Of a stretch of DNA of 64,000 nt, positions 35,777 to 45,641 are shown piece after piece. Position 1 is the first letter of the stretch; every line of letters starts with the position of its first letter. Under the pieces are notes generated by a model, which saw only the letters and a list, made by a program, of their open reading frames with translations, was not told the DNA's origin and did not search any database. The translations under genes were made by a program, and so were the position numbers. Origin of the DNA: Lutibacter citreus. Lineage in GTDB: Bacteria > Bacteroidota > Bacteroidia > Flavobacteriales > Flavobacteriaceae. Location of the stretch: NCBI RefSeq assembly GCF_003260195.1, contig NZ_QEIH01000004.1, positions 434,001-498,000 on the forward strand, written 5' to 3'.

Positions 35777-35853
35777 AATTTATTTTATTTATTCGAGACC
35801 AATTACTTTTCTTTCCGTTATTTTCTCTTTGAATTTTGAATTAATCGAACTTT

Positions 35854-36792
35854 TTATTCTTTAAAATCATATAATTTAAACCAATCCAATTCCATAGTGG
35901 TTACTACTTCATCGTTTCCTCCACCTGTCCATAAGTTTCCTAAATACCAAAACATTTCAGACCTACACTCTTCTGGAATTGAGTTGATTGTGCCTTTTTC
36001 CTTATCATCAAAAATGACTTGATTACCTAACTTAATCCATTCATCATTTATTACTCTCCATACTTGAATAAAACCTGGTGTATACTCCAATCCATATGTA
36101 TGAAATTCTCCATCAATATCATCATTATAAAAAGATTTCATAATTGCTTTTTCTCCTAATGAACCATTTACAGAGGCATCGTTAATTTTTTTACCATTTA
36201 TTCTACAAGGAGCATCTGCTTGCGTTGCCGCTCCAAACTTTCCATCTATTGTTGCGTTAGTAACTTCAACCAAATCTATTTCTGTCCAATTTTTATCTGG
36301 CAAACTGGTTCTTCCTTCTTTAGTTCCGTTTGATTTACCACTCCATAAGCCTGGATGATAACTAGATTTACTATTAATAACAAAACCTGTAACTCGCCAT
36401 TTTAGAGAATAAAACCCATACTTCATATGATTTTTAGAAACAATTCCTCCTCCTTTGCCTTCCATTCCGTAACAAATTAAGTTCCCATTTTTAAAATCAA
36501 TAAAACGTTCTTCTTCAGTGACTTTTTTAGTGTCCTTATTAAGCTCTTGCCTTCTAAACCATTTATTGCTATCTAAAGTACTTTCTTCAAAATCATCAGA
36601 CACCAAATTGTTTACAATTGGCTCATAATTATTAGTTATTTCAATAGGTATTTCCAATACAATTGTTTCATCATTTACTTCTTCCTCAACATTCTCTTCT
36701 ATTACAATGTCAACTTCATTGTTATTTGAATTACTACAACTAATAATTAAAAAAACAACAAATACTATTTTTCCGAAATACATACTTTTCAT
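35854..36792 (-). CDS. GH16 lipoprotein
   Basis: Start placed at the ATG at 36792 (MKSMYFGKIV), not the GTG four codons earlier. 312 residues with lipobox IISC (Cys19) and a Glu/Asp-rich linker. Single GH16 domain, catalytic motif EIDLVE (Glu171, Asp173, Glu176), WYLGNLWTGG and ELDWFKLYDF at the end, without an inserted domain. It is closer to the GH16 at 24233 than to the two neighbours. The acidic spacer behind the lipid anchor suits an outer-surface endo-hydrolase. It has a 77-bp gap to the next gene downstream, one of the larger gaps in the operon. Confidence 0.9.
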   Translation of the reverse strand: MKSMYFGKIVFVVFLIISCSNSNNNEVDIVIEENVEEEVNDETIVLEIPIEITNNYEPIVNNLVSDDFEESTLDSNKWFRRQELNKDTKKVTEEERFIDFKNGNLICYGMEGKGGGIVSKNHMKYGFYSLKWRVTGFVINSKSSYHPGLWSGKSNGTKEGRTSLPDKNWTEIDLVEVTNATIDGKFGAATQADAPCRINGKKINDASVNGSLGEKAIMKSFYNDDIDGEFHTYGLEYTPGFIQVWRVINDEWIKLGNQVIFDDKEKGTINSIPEECRSEMFWYLGNLWTGGGNDEVVTTMELDWFKLYDFKE

Positions 36793-36814
36793 AATAGAAT
36801 ACACTTTTTAAATT

Positions 36815-39800
36815 TTATTTTTCTGCTTTTATAGTACTCGTCCAATTACTTTTCTTCCCATTATTTTCTCTTTGAATTTGGAAATAAATTTCATCTTCAT
36901 TATTTAAATCAATAGTCATCATTCCTCTAACATTAGATCTAAATTCCTTATTTAAATTTTCTTTTGAAGTTCCATATCTTACAGTATAAAAAGCATCTCC
37001 AAACTCACTTGTATATCCTATTACAACTTTATTATCTGATCTAAATGCATCCCAAACTTTAGGAGCTAAAGGTTTTCCATTAGTAATTCCCTTAATTGAA
37101 TTTGGTGTTTTACTTTCTCCTTTTCCATTTAAGGCAACAACACTAAAATTGTATTCTTTATTATTAGATAAACCATCTATTTCAATGGCATTTGTAATTG
37201 TTTTAAATGACTCAACTACTTCATTATTATCATTTGTATAACGAACTACATATTCAGTTGCTCCAGGTACTTTATTAAATAAAACTCTTGCTGATTTATC
37301 ACCCAAATCTATTCCTGTAATAACTGGAGATTTTGGCGCTGAAAATGGTATTACTTTCTCGTATCTAACATAACCTGTTGGACTTACCAATTGAAGTCTT
37401 AAATCCAATAATTCTTTAGGAAGTTTGTTCCAAGTAATTTCACCTTTCCAAAGGTTGTCTACTGGATTTATAGTTGGTAACTCTAAAAATTTATCTTCAA
37501 TTATAGTTCCGTCTAAAGCTCTAAAATTCCATTTTAATTTATAACCTGTTAAACTATAACTTGGGTAATCGTTTAATCCTCTAATTGGAATTTCAACCTC
37601 AGCTTTATTATTTGAAATAGTTAAGTTTTTAACTTTAATATTTTTAATTGGGCTAAATTCTTTAGCCACTCTATCAAACATTCTACGTTTTTGTCTCCAA
37701 ACATTAATCAATCCCCAAACTCTATTTTCTTCTTGCGAAGTTGCTGCGTAACCACTTCTGTAATCGTTAAAAGTCCACAATGAACCTCCAATAACAAATT
37801 CGTTTTTACCTCGCCAATGCTCATTCCAATCTGAAAAAATTTGTTGGTCACCATCTAATGAAGTAGTTGGATACGGATCAAAACCATATTCTGAAATAAA
37901 GATTGGTTTATCTGGCCATTCACTTCTTAATTTATCAATAATAACTTGAGGTTTACCTTGCCAGCGATACATATTATGCATAATAATATCTACCTCCGTA
38001 TTTGGATCTGTTTTACGATTAGAAAAACTTTTCTGACCACTATTACTCACACAAGTAACCAATCTATTTGGATCCAATTCTCGAACATAATCCATAGTAG
38101 TTTTTGCATATTCATAATGACCGCTTAATTCATTACCAACACTCCAACCAATAATACTTGGGTGATTCCAATCACGTTCAATCATTCCTTGAATCCAATG
38201 TTTTGCTAATGGATATTCAGGCGCAGTAAATTCTGGATTTCCTAAATCACGAACATTAACTTCCTCAAAAATTAAGATTCCTTTTTTATCACAAAGCTCT
38301 ATCAGTTTTTCATTTTGAGTTCCGTGCATAATTCGCATAAAATTAGCTCCAGCTTCTTTCATTAAATCGACATCTTTTTCTAAAACCTCTAAAGGTTCTG
38401 AAGATCCCCAAAAACGGTGTTCACTTACACGATTAAATCCACCTAAACGAACTGGCTCTCCGTTTAATAACAGACTAGAATCTGTTACTTCAATTTTTCT
38501 AATTCCGAAATTATCAGTTCTAGTATCAATAACATTTTCATTTTCTGAAATAGTAGTTTCTAATTGATACAATTCTGGATGGTCAAAATGCCATAATTGT
38601 ACATTCTTAGCTTCTAGATCTCCTTCTAAAACTGCATCAATAATTTTATTAGCAGCTACTTCAACAGTTTTATCTAGTTCTACTAATTTTCCGTTTTTAG
38701 AAATTACGGTATGAATTGAAATATTTTTAGCCTCTAAAGAATTGTTTTCCAACCTAACTTTCAATTTAAAGCTTGCAGTTCCTTTTACTAAATCTGGAGT
38801 TGCGTGTATGTATTGATTGTTAATTCTAATATCATTATTCTTCACTAAATAAACATCTCTAATAATTCCACCCCAGTTCCAAGTTGCTCCAACCTTATTT
38901 CTATTATCAACCTCAACAGCAATAATATTTTTTCCGCCAAAATCTAATTGGTCTTTTACTTCAAACTCAAAAGGAGTAAAACCTCCTCTATGATCTCCAA
39001 TAAATTTTCCGTTTAAATAAACTTTTGCAACGTGATAAACACCATCAAATTTTAATCTAATTTTTTCATTTGAATCTTCTTTCCAACCTTTTGGTAATTG
39101 AAACTCTTTTCTGTACCAACCTAAACCGTTGTAATTTGAATATGAGTTGATCATTCCCCAATGACCAGGAACTTTTAAACTATTCCATTCCGAATCGTTG
39201 TAATCCGATACATAAACTTGATTTGGTTGTTCTTTTGCTTCTGTGTATTTCTCTTCTGAAATTGGTCTAAATAACACAGCATCTGCAGCAACTTCACCAT
39301 CGGTAATAGCAGTAACTTCAACATAATTATTTTCTGATGCATTAAATTTAAAAATACCCAAACTTATCCATTGTCCACAATCAGTTCTTTGACTTACATA
39401 TTTTGATATTTTTCCTTCTGAACTATTTATATTTATTTGAGCAGTTAAATGTGATCCAAAAGGGTAAATAACTATGGCTTCATAATAACCCGTTTTGTTT
39501 ATTGTTGGTTTAAAACGCACATAATTATTTGCGGCTTCCTCTTTTTTAAAATTACGGACTAAATAGTCTTCACCATAAAAAACAGATCCTCTTCCTCCTA
39601 CTTTCTTCGTTTTCCAAGTTCCTTTAATTTCTATTCTGTCAGCATCTGTATTATCAATTACAATATCAGATTCTTGTTCAATAATATTTAAAGGATTTGA
39701 ACCCATTCCATAAATAGTATTGAATTTCCAATCACCACTTAATAGCATTTGATTAGTATCAGGAATGTCACTTGAATTTGTTTGTGTTTTACAACCAACA

Positions 39801-39862
39801 ACTAACAAACTCATTAAAAGAATACTAATTTTTATTGCTCCTAATAATTTAAAATCTCTCAT
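36815..39862 (-). CDS. GH2 beta-galactosidase-like lipoprotein with golvesin-like insert and FN3 tail
   Basis: 1015 residues, lipobox LVVGC (Cys24). The GH2 sugar-binding domain starts at LLSGDWKFN (40-48), is interrupted at about 66-200 by a domain that matches the golvesin C-terminal/xanthan-lyase type fold (YYEAIVIYPFGS ... CGQWISLGIFKFN ... VAADAVLFRP), and resumes at DSEWNSLKVPGHWG. The catalytic TIM barrel has acid/base Glu578 (WSVGNEL) and nucleophile Glu658 (ISEYGFD). Two fibronectin-III-like modules end the protein (about 825-1015). Exo-beta-galactosidase on galactan oligosaccharides is the expected role; GH2 also includes glucuronidases and mannosidases. Followed by a second, simpler GH2. 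Confidence 0.9.
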   Translation of the reverse strand: MRDFKLLGAIKISILLMSLLVVGCKTQTNSSDIPDTNQMLLSGDWKFNTIYGMGSNPLNIIEQESDIVIDNTDADRIEIKGTWKTKKVGGRGSVFYGEDYLVRNFKKEEAANNYVRFKPTINKTGYYEAIVIYPFGSHLTAQININSSEGKISKYVSQRTDCGQWISLGIFKFNASENNYVEVTAITDGEVAADAVLFRPISEEKYTEAKEQPNQVYVSDYNDSEWNSLKVPGHWGMINSYSNYNGLGWYRKEFQLPKGWKEDSNEKIRLKFDGVYHVAKVYLNGKFIGDHRGGFTPFEFEVKDQLDFGGKNIIAVEVDNRNKVGATWNWGGIIRDVYLVKNNDIRINNQYIHATPDLVKGTASFKLKVRLENNSLEAKNISIHTVISKNGKLVELDKTVEVAANKIIDAVLEGDLEAKNVQLWHFDHPELYQLETTISENENVIDTRTDNFGIRKIEVTDSSLLLNGEPVRLGGFNRVSEHRFWGSSEPLEVLEKDVDLMKEAGANFMRIMHGTQNEKLIELCDKKGILIFEEVNVRDLGNPEFTAPEYPLAKHWIQGMIERDWNHPSIIGWSVGNELSGHYEYAKTTMDYVRELDPNRLVTCVSNSGQKSFSNRKTDPNTEVDIIMHNMYRWQGKPQVIIDKLRSEWPDKPIFISEYGFDPYPTTSLDGDQQIFSDWNEHWRGKNEFVIGGSLWTFNDYRSGYAATSQEENRVWGLINVWRQKRRMFDRVAKEFSPIKNIKVKNLTISNNKAEVEIPIRGLNDYPSYSLTGYKLKWNFRALDGTIIEDKFLELPTINPVDNLWKGEITWNKLPKELLDLRLQLVSPTGYVRYEKVIPFSAPKSPVITGIDLGDKSARVLFNKVPGATEYVVRYTNDNNEVVESFKTITNAIEIDGLSNNKEYNFSVVALNGKGESKTPNSIKGITNGKPLAPKVWDAFRSDNKVVIGYTSEFGDAFYTVRYGTSKENLNKEFRSNVRGMMTIDLNNEDEIYFQIQRENNGKKSNWTSTIKAEK

Positions 39863-39899
39863 TTTACTTAATCTTTATATTGTTGTAATTGGATACTAT

Positions 39900-42185
39900 T
39901 TATTTTAACCCTTTAATTTCTGACCAATCTAATTTATCCGATTTCACTTGAATAAAAAATGGTTTTTCTGATTTCCAAGGAATGTTAAAACTCCCTTTTA
40001 ATCCCGTTGAAATTTCTTTTGTCAATTCTTTTGAATTAGCTCCGTATTTAAAAGTAAATAAAGAATCGGTATCGTTTACTCTATAACCTACCGTAACATT
40101 CTCTCTGTACTTCTTCAGAAAAACAATTTTTGCTTTAGCTGATTCATCAACGAGTTTTATTGTTTTTTTAATTGGAAATTCAGCTGCTTTTAGCTCAATA
40201 TTCATTGATGAAATTAAACTCGCTTTTACGCCAACTGCTCCATTATCATTTTTGAATTCAAACGCTAAATTTTTATCTCCTGGATTAATAATTGGTAACT
40301 TAATTTCTTCTGAATTTGTAATAGCCCCTTTCTCGTTTATAAAATCACACTTCAATTTATAATCCTTTAAAACAAAAGAAGGAATATCTACTTTATTACG
40401 AGGTGTAATTATAACTGTAGCCTTTGAATCTGTTAATTCACATTGCATTTTAGCAATTGGCGCATATACATTTCTAATCTGATTGAAAGCTGCCTTTTTG
40501 TTTCTCCAAACATCTACAACTCCCCAAGCTCTATTTTCTGAAGCTGGTGTGTTTTTATAATTACTTCTATAATCGTTGTAGGTCCATAAAGCAGTTCCTA
40601 TTACATAAGGCAATTCATTAAACAGTTTCATTTCATCCAATAACTTTTCATCTAATACATCATTAGATTCTGAACCAATTTGACCCTTTCCAATCTCTGA
40701 AAAGAAAATAGGCTTACCAGGGAACTTTTTATGAGTTTCAACCACCTTTTTTAAATGACCTCCATAGGTATTGATTGAAATGAAATCTGCTTTTTCAACA
40801 GGCTCATTTAACATATCCGATTTTGGTAAATAAGCCGTAAAACTAGCATATGTTTTTAAGCGTGTTTTATCTAAGCTAATAACGTGGTCGAACATTGAAT
40901 TTACATACTTAAACTGATCTGGAGTCATTGTCATATCTTCCCATTCGCAATCTAAATTTCCTATTTCATTTCCAACACTCCAACCAACAACACTTGCGTG
41001 ATTGTAATCTCTCTCAATCATTTCAGAAAGCCATTGTTTTGTTATTGGATTATTAGCAGTAGCATTGGGAGCACCTCTACCCCAAACCGGAATTTCTTCA
41101 ATTAGCAGATACCCGATGCTATCACAAAATTTCAACAAGCTTTTTGAAGCAGGCGAATGCATAATTCTTGAAAAATTTCCTCCAAGGGATTTAATATCTA
41201 AAATATCTTGCTGAATTAATTCATCAGGTTCTGAATTTCCAAATAACCTATGATCGTGAACTCTGTTAAATCCATTTACTCTAATTGGTTCATTATTCAA
41301 TACCAATTGTTCTCCTTTAACTTCTAATTTTCGAATTCCGAATTTGTCTAAAACAATATCTTTTAACTGATTATTATCTAATATTTCCGTTTTTAAATTA
41401 TATAGATTTGGACGATCAAAATGCCATAAATCAACATTCTTTAATTCTTCTGAAAAAGTAATTTCTGTTTTTGTAATATTCTTACCAGCTATTTTTATTG
41501 AATGCTTTTTAGTCAACCAATTTTCACCGTTGTTATTTTCAATAGTTGAAACTAAAGCTAATTCAGATTCTGTATCTCCATTATTTTCGATTTTGTATTC
41601 AATTTTAAAATCTACAATACCTTTTTCAAAATTTGGAATTGCTGAAATATGTTGCCAAACTAAACGAACATCTTCATTTGTAAATAGTGAAACATTTCTG
41701 CTAATTCCTCCCCAAGCCCACCAAGCTCCACGCTTAAAGGTGTTATCAGCCATTACAACTATAGAATTCTCAGATCCATAATTTACTTGATTTGTAATAT
41801 TGAACTCAAAAGGTGTATAACCTCCTTTATGAGTACCTAACAATTTCCCATTCAACCAAACTTTTGAAGTTTCATAAACAGCATCAAATTTTACACGAAC
41901 TTGTCTTCCTTTCCAATTTTCAGGAACGCTTATATTTTTCTGATAATATCCTTTACCAACATAATGTGTATAATCGTTTTGAGTATCCCAATTCCCAGGA
42001 ACTTCAAGTGTGTTCCAAGATTTATAATTAGAATTCAAAATTTCTTTTTCAGAAACACTATTGGAAGCTAGAAATTGCCAAGTTCCATTTAGGGAAATTT
42101 GTTCATTATTATCTGGTTGGATTTTTTCATTGTTACATGAAATTGATAAGCTTACGAGAAAAATTAAATAAAATAGGTGTTTCAT
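39900..42185 (-). CDS. GH2 beta-galactosidase-like lipoprotein
   Basis: 761 residues, lipobox SISC (Cys17). Same layout as the neighbouring GH2 but without the golvesin-like insert: ISLNGTWQFLA continues straight to SWNTLEVPGNWD. Catalytic acid/base Glu407 (WSVGNEI) and nucleophile Glu497 (FSEIGKGQ). The C-terminal region (about 580-761) is a shorter Ig/FN3-like part. The two GH2 enzymes share signature sequences such as LYNLKTEI/LYQLETTI and FGIRKLEV, so they are related by duplication, with domain gain in one copy or loss in the other. It lies between the larger GH2 and a propeller gene. Confidence 0.9.
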   Translation of the reverse strand: MKHLFYLIFLVSLSISCNNEKIQPDNNEQISLNGTWQFLASNSVSEKEILNSNYKSWNTLEVPGNWDTQNDYTHYVGKGYYQKNISVPENWKGRQVRVKFDAVYETSKVWLNGKLLGTHKGGYTPFEFNITNQVNYGSENSIVVMADNTFKRGAWWAWGGISRNVSLFTNEDVRLVWQHISAIPNFEKGIVDFKIEYKIENNGDTESELALVSTIENNNGENWLTKKHSIKIAGKNITKTEITFSEELKNVDLWHFDRPNLYNLKTEILDNNQLKDIVLDKFGIRKLEVKGEQLVLNNEPIRVNGFNRVHDHRLFGNSEPDELIQQDILDIKSLGGNFSRIMHSPASKSLLKFCDSIGYLLIEEIPVWGRGAPNATANNPITKQWLSEMIERDYNHASVVGWSVGNEIGNLDCEWEDMTMTPDQFKYVNSMFDHVISLDKTRLKTYASFTAYLPKSDMLNEPVEKADFISINTYGGHLKKVVETHKKFPGKPIFFSEIGKGQIGSESNDVLDEKLLDEMKLFNELPYVIGTALWTYNDYRSNYKNTPASENRAWGVVDVWRNKKAAFNQIRNVYAPIAKMQCELTDSKATVIITPRNKVDIPSFVLKDYKLKCDFINEKGAITNSEEIKLPIINPGDKNLAFEFKNDNGAVGVKASLISSMNIELKAAEFPIKKTIKLVDESAKAKIVFLKKYRENVTVGYRVNDTDSLFTFKYGANSKELTKEISTGLKGSFNIPWKSEKPFFIQVKSDKLDWSEIKGLK

Positions 42186-42205
42186 AATGTCTTCTTAATT
42201 AAAAT

Positions 42206-43345
42206 CTATTGTTCTAATGGAATTCTAATATTACATGCATGTGCTCTATGAATTCCGTTTTCCGTAATTCCCAATGCTCCAAACAAAAATACTGGTTTTC
42301 CATTTTCAAATAACAACTGTGGTCTCTCTAATTGAATTTCACTTTTTGTTCCATCTTCAAACAAAAATCTACTTCCCAAAACCATCGAATTTTCAGATGC
42401 CTTCCAATCAATACCATTTGCTGATTGCATTAAAGCTAACGCACCCTTATCTCCAGTATATTCTCCATGAGCATCTCTAACAATACTCCAATATGTTTTA
42501 TTTTTAAACCATACATATGGATCTTCAGCCATCATATGTACATTTTCAGAACCTTCGTTTTCAAAAATCACTTTATTGGTTTTCGTAAAAGGTCCTAAAG
42601 GGTTGTCTGCGAAAGCAACCATAAAACGCACTTTTTTTCCTTTTGAAATTTTAAAACTATCGTTTGAATTTAAATCAATTGGTTTGTAACTTTCTCCTTT
42701 ATCTACTGCTTTATACAGCATTATTATCTTACCATCATCGGTAAAACTTACTGCTGGATTGGAAGTCATAAGAGCATCATATGCTTTTGGATCTTTGCTA
42801 ACATCCAACACTGGTTTATCTAATCGTTGCCAAGGTCCATTTGGATTGTCTGCAACTGCAACTCCAATTCTTTGATTATTTCTATAAATCCACCAATCCT
42901 TGTTTTTCATTGAAGTTGGTTGAACGGCCTCGGTATTGCTGGTAGTTCCCATATAATACAAATAGTATTTACCATCTTTTATAAAAACAGTTGGATTATG
43001 TGTTGTGGTTCCATCCCAATAATTTTTATCTCTTTTAGCTAAAGCTACATTTACAAAATTATAGGGTCCTTCAGGTTTATCTGCAACCGCATATGCAATT
43101 TCAGAATGAGTTACCCAAGCCATATGCCCTAACTTTTTAGGCCATCTAGCATAAAACATATGGTATTTATTATCATCTCCTTTTACTACCGATGCTCCCC
43201 AAATATTATAATCGGGATCTATCATTGTATTTGAAACCAAAGCCGGTTTTACCATTGCACCAATATTCAACTGCTCATTCTTATCTTTTTTACAAGATAT
43301 TAATGAAACAATTGATAGTATTAGTATGATGATTTTTAACTTCAA
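42206..43345 (-). CDS. Uncharacterised GH43/GH117-like propeller (paralogue 5 of 5)
   Basis: 379 residues, lipobox SLISC (Cys18). Subgroup 1 markers: IWGASVVKG, WVTHSEIAYAV, YWDGTTTHNPTV, QRIGVAVADNPNGPW, AEDPYVWF and LERPQLLFENG. It has an extra loop around 205-235 (DKGESYKPIDLNSND) and the only AYAV instead of AHAV. It is the most promoter-proximal propeller, just after the FAD oxidoreductase, so it should be the most strongly expressed of the five if the operon is transcribed from the lacI side. Confidence 0.8.
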   Translation of the reverse strand: MKLKIIILILSIVSLISCKKDKNEQLNIGAMVKPALVSNTMIDPDYNIWGASVVKGDDNKYHMFYARWPKKLGHMAWVTHSEIAYAVADKPEGPYNFVNVALAKRDKNYWDGTTTHNPTVFIKDGKYYLYYMGTTSNTEAVQPTSMKNKDWWIYRNNQRIGVAVADNPNGPWQRLDKPVLDVSKDPKAYDALMTSNPAVSFTDDGKIIMLYKAVDKGESYKPIDLNSNDSFKISKGKKVRFMVAFADNPLGPFTKTNKVIFENEGSENVHMMAEDPYVWFKNKTYWSIVRDAHGEYTGDKGALALMQSANGIDWKASENSMVLGSRFLFEDGTKSEIQLERPQLLFENGKPVFLFGALGITENGIHRAHACNIRIPLEQ

Positions 43346-43367
43346 ATTAGTTTTCTAAAATTTTAAA

Positions 43368-45641
43368 CTATTTACAAAGAATTTCAAAAATAGATGCTGG
43401 AACATTTTCTGATGGATGTTCTACTTCTATAAGAATTCCTTTTATTTTTGAATCAAATTTCCAAGTGTTTATTGTTTGGTAATTCCCTTCTTTTTGACCT
43501 AATACTGTTCCTTTTAAATCTTTAATTGTATAATTTCTCAAACAAAATGGAGCAACATCTTCCGGATGTCCCATTAAAGTAGATTCTAACGGATGATCGT
43601 AATCTGGATCTAAAAACAACTTAATTTCTGAAAGCTCTTTTTCCGAATCCCATTCAATTTTTAAACTTGGTTTTTCATCTTCCAAACTTGCACTCCAAGC
43701 ATTTACTGCTCCCCAAGGACGTACATATCCATTTCCTATATTTGAGCTATCAAAAGCTTCAATAGCCGGAGAAATTTCCATTGCTATGTTAAACCCTTCA
43801 GGTCTTCTCTGCGGAATCCAAAATTCAAAAGTGTCTACACCAATTCCATCAGGAGGTGTTTGTTTTCCATTATTTGAAACAGCTTTATTAACTCCATTAA
43901 AAACAGATAAAACACCTGAATAACGCTTAGTACTATTTTTAAAGTACACTTTTTTATTAGACATAAATGTCACAAAAGCATATTGATTTTTAGTTACTGA
44001 ACCTACAAATTCAAACTCAACTTCTTGTTCTCCTTTTTTTAGATTGATGATTTGCTTTTCAATTATAATTTCAGGAGCATAGTTTTTAGACCTTTTTGAA
44101 GTTCTTAATTGGACTTCTATTTTAGTATCTTCATCTGCTTTTAATAATACCTTAAACTTGTAGCTTTCATTCGCTTTAAAAGGTAATAATTGTGCTGCAG
44201 AAGTTCCTAAATTTGTCCAACTTCCATCAAATGGAATTTTACTTAATTTCAAATTTGAAGAACTTGTAACAGTTGCCTCATTCACTAAATTACTTTCTTG
44301 TTGAATTGGAATATTAGGAATACTCTGCCCTACTATATTCAATTCATTTTGTAGTGTTTTAAGCAATCCGTTATCTAAAATTTCCGCAGGATTCACATTA
44401 TTTTCAATACAAATAGCTGCAGCCATACCAACGGCTTGAGCACACAATCCCGTTGTCGCCATAACTCTTGTAGAACCAAAAGCAACATGTGTAGCACTTA
44501 TAATTCTTCCTGCTAAAAACAAGTTATCAATATCTTTACTTACAAATGAACGATAAGGAATTTGATATACTCCTTTTGAGTGCCATTGCGTACAACCAGA
44601 TAATTTACTATAAACTCCTTCCGCAGGGTGTAAATCAATTGCCCAACCACCGTGAGCAATTGCATCATCAAATTTAGTTTGACCTAAAACATCTTGTTGT
44701 TTCATCATATACAAACCTTCAAAACGACGACTTTCACGTTTTCCAGGAACAGTTCCTACCCATTCCAAGGTCATATTATCCACATCTTCAAACTCTCCTG
44801 AATTTTTAATATAATCCCAAACTCCGTAAATTACTTTCCAAAGTTCATATTTTATTTCTTCTGTATCGTGAATGGTATCTCCATCTCCTCCGTACTCAAA
44901 CCACCAAAAACGACAACCTTTATCGTCTTTTCCAATAGCTTTATAACGAGGAATTTTTTTTATGTCTTTCAATGCAAAATCAGGTGCCACAAACTTTACT
45001 GGCTTATCTGTATTCTTGCTATAAAAATACATTGAGTGTCCCAATAATTCTCCATATGATTTATCTGGAGCAAATAACTCTCCAAATTCTTCTTTGCTTT
45101 CTGCCCCCATTCTAAAAGAAGCTCCAGCTTTAAAAGCTACAATTCCATCACCCGATGCATCACAAAATAAAGGTGAATTTATAACGTATTCTGTTGAATT
45201 TTGAGGGTTGAAAGCCTTCACTGATTCAATTTTAGTATCACCCGATTTTAAAACATCATAAACACTTGTATTTAACAAAAGTGTGATGTTTTTTTCATTC
45301 AACACTTTCTCCAATAAGACAGTATCAAAAATTACAGCATTTCCTTCTTTATTTCTATAAAGGTTTTCAACTAAAATTTCATCCATTACACCACCTTCAC
45401 GAGACCAACGGTTGTTGTTTCCCATATGTGAAGTTGCTCCCAATATCCACAATCTAACTTCTGAAGAAGCATTACCTCCAAGCACTGGCCTATCTTGAAC
45501 TAAAACAGTTTTAGTTCCTTTTCTTGCTGCGGTAATTGCTGCACAAACTCCTGCTGTACCACCACCTATAACTACAAATTCACTCTGTAATTCTTCAACC
45601 TTATTAGATCTTACTTCTTTGTTAAAACCCTTAACTAACAT
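43368..45641 (-). CDS. FAD-dependent oxidoreductase (PF12831-type)
   Basis: 757 residues without signal peptide, so cytoplasmic. Dinucleotide-binding VIGGGTAGVCAAITAARKG at about 27-45, followed by GGNASSEVR and DASGDGIVAFKAGA; the FAD domain runs to about 430 (AGRIISATHVAFGSTRV). The C-terminal 300 residues have beta-rich, carbohydrate-binding-like features (WIPQRRPEGFNIAMEISPAI). Family members are often found in sugar-degradation loci and probably oxidise a sugar or an oligosaccharide hydroxyl. Its ATG lies inside the symporter's last codons (11-bp overlap), so the two are translationally coupled and possibly the substrate imported by the symporter is oxidised here. Confidence 0.85.
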   Translation of the reverse strand: MLVKGFNKEVRSNKVEELQSEFVVIGGGTAGVCAAITAARKGTKTVLVQDRPVLGGNASSEVRLWILGATSHMGNNNRWSREGGVMDEILVENLYRNKEGNAVIFDTVLLEKVLNEKNITLLLNTSVYDVLKSGDTKIESVKAFNPQNSTEYVINSPLFCDASGDGIVAFKAGASFRMGAESKEEFGELFAPDKSYGELLGHSMYFYSKNTDKPVKFVAPDFALKDIKKIPRYKAIGKDDKGCRFWWFEYGGDGDTIHDTEEIKYELWKVIYGVWDYIKNSGEFEDVDNMTLEWVGTVPGKRESRRFEGLYMMKQQDVLGQTKFDDAIAHGGWAIDLHPAEGVYSKLSGCTQWHSKGVYQIPYRSFVSKDIDNLFLAGRIISATHVAFGSTRVMATTGLCAQAVGMAAAICIENNVNPAEILDNGLLKTLQNELNIVGQSIPNIPIQQESNLVNEATVTSSSNLKLSKIPFDGSWTNLGTSAAQLLPFKANESYKFKVLLKADEDTKIEVQLRTSKRSKNYAPEIIIEKQIINLKKGEQEVEFEFVGSVTKNQYAFVTFMSNKKVYFKNSTKRYSGVLSVFNGVNKAVSNNGKQTPPDGIGVDTFEFWIPQRRPEGFNIAMEISPAIEAFDSSNIGNGYVRPWGAVNAWSASLEDEKPSLKIEWDSEKELSEIKLFLDPDYDHPLESTLMGHPEDVAPFCLRNYTIKDLKGTVLGQKEGNYQTINTWKFDSKIKGILIEVEHPSENVPASIFEILCK

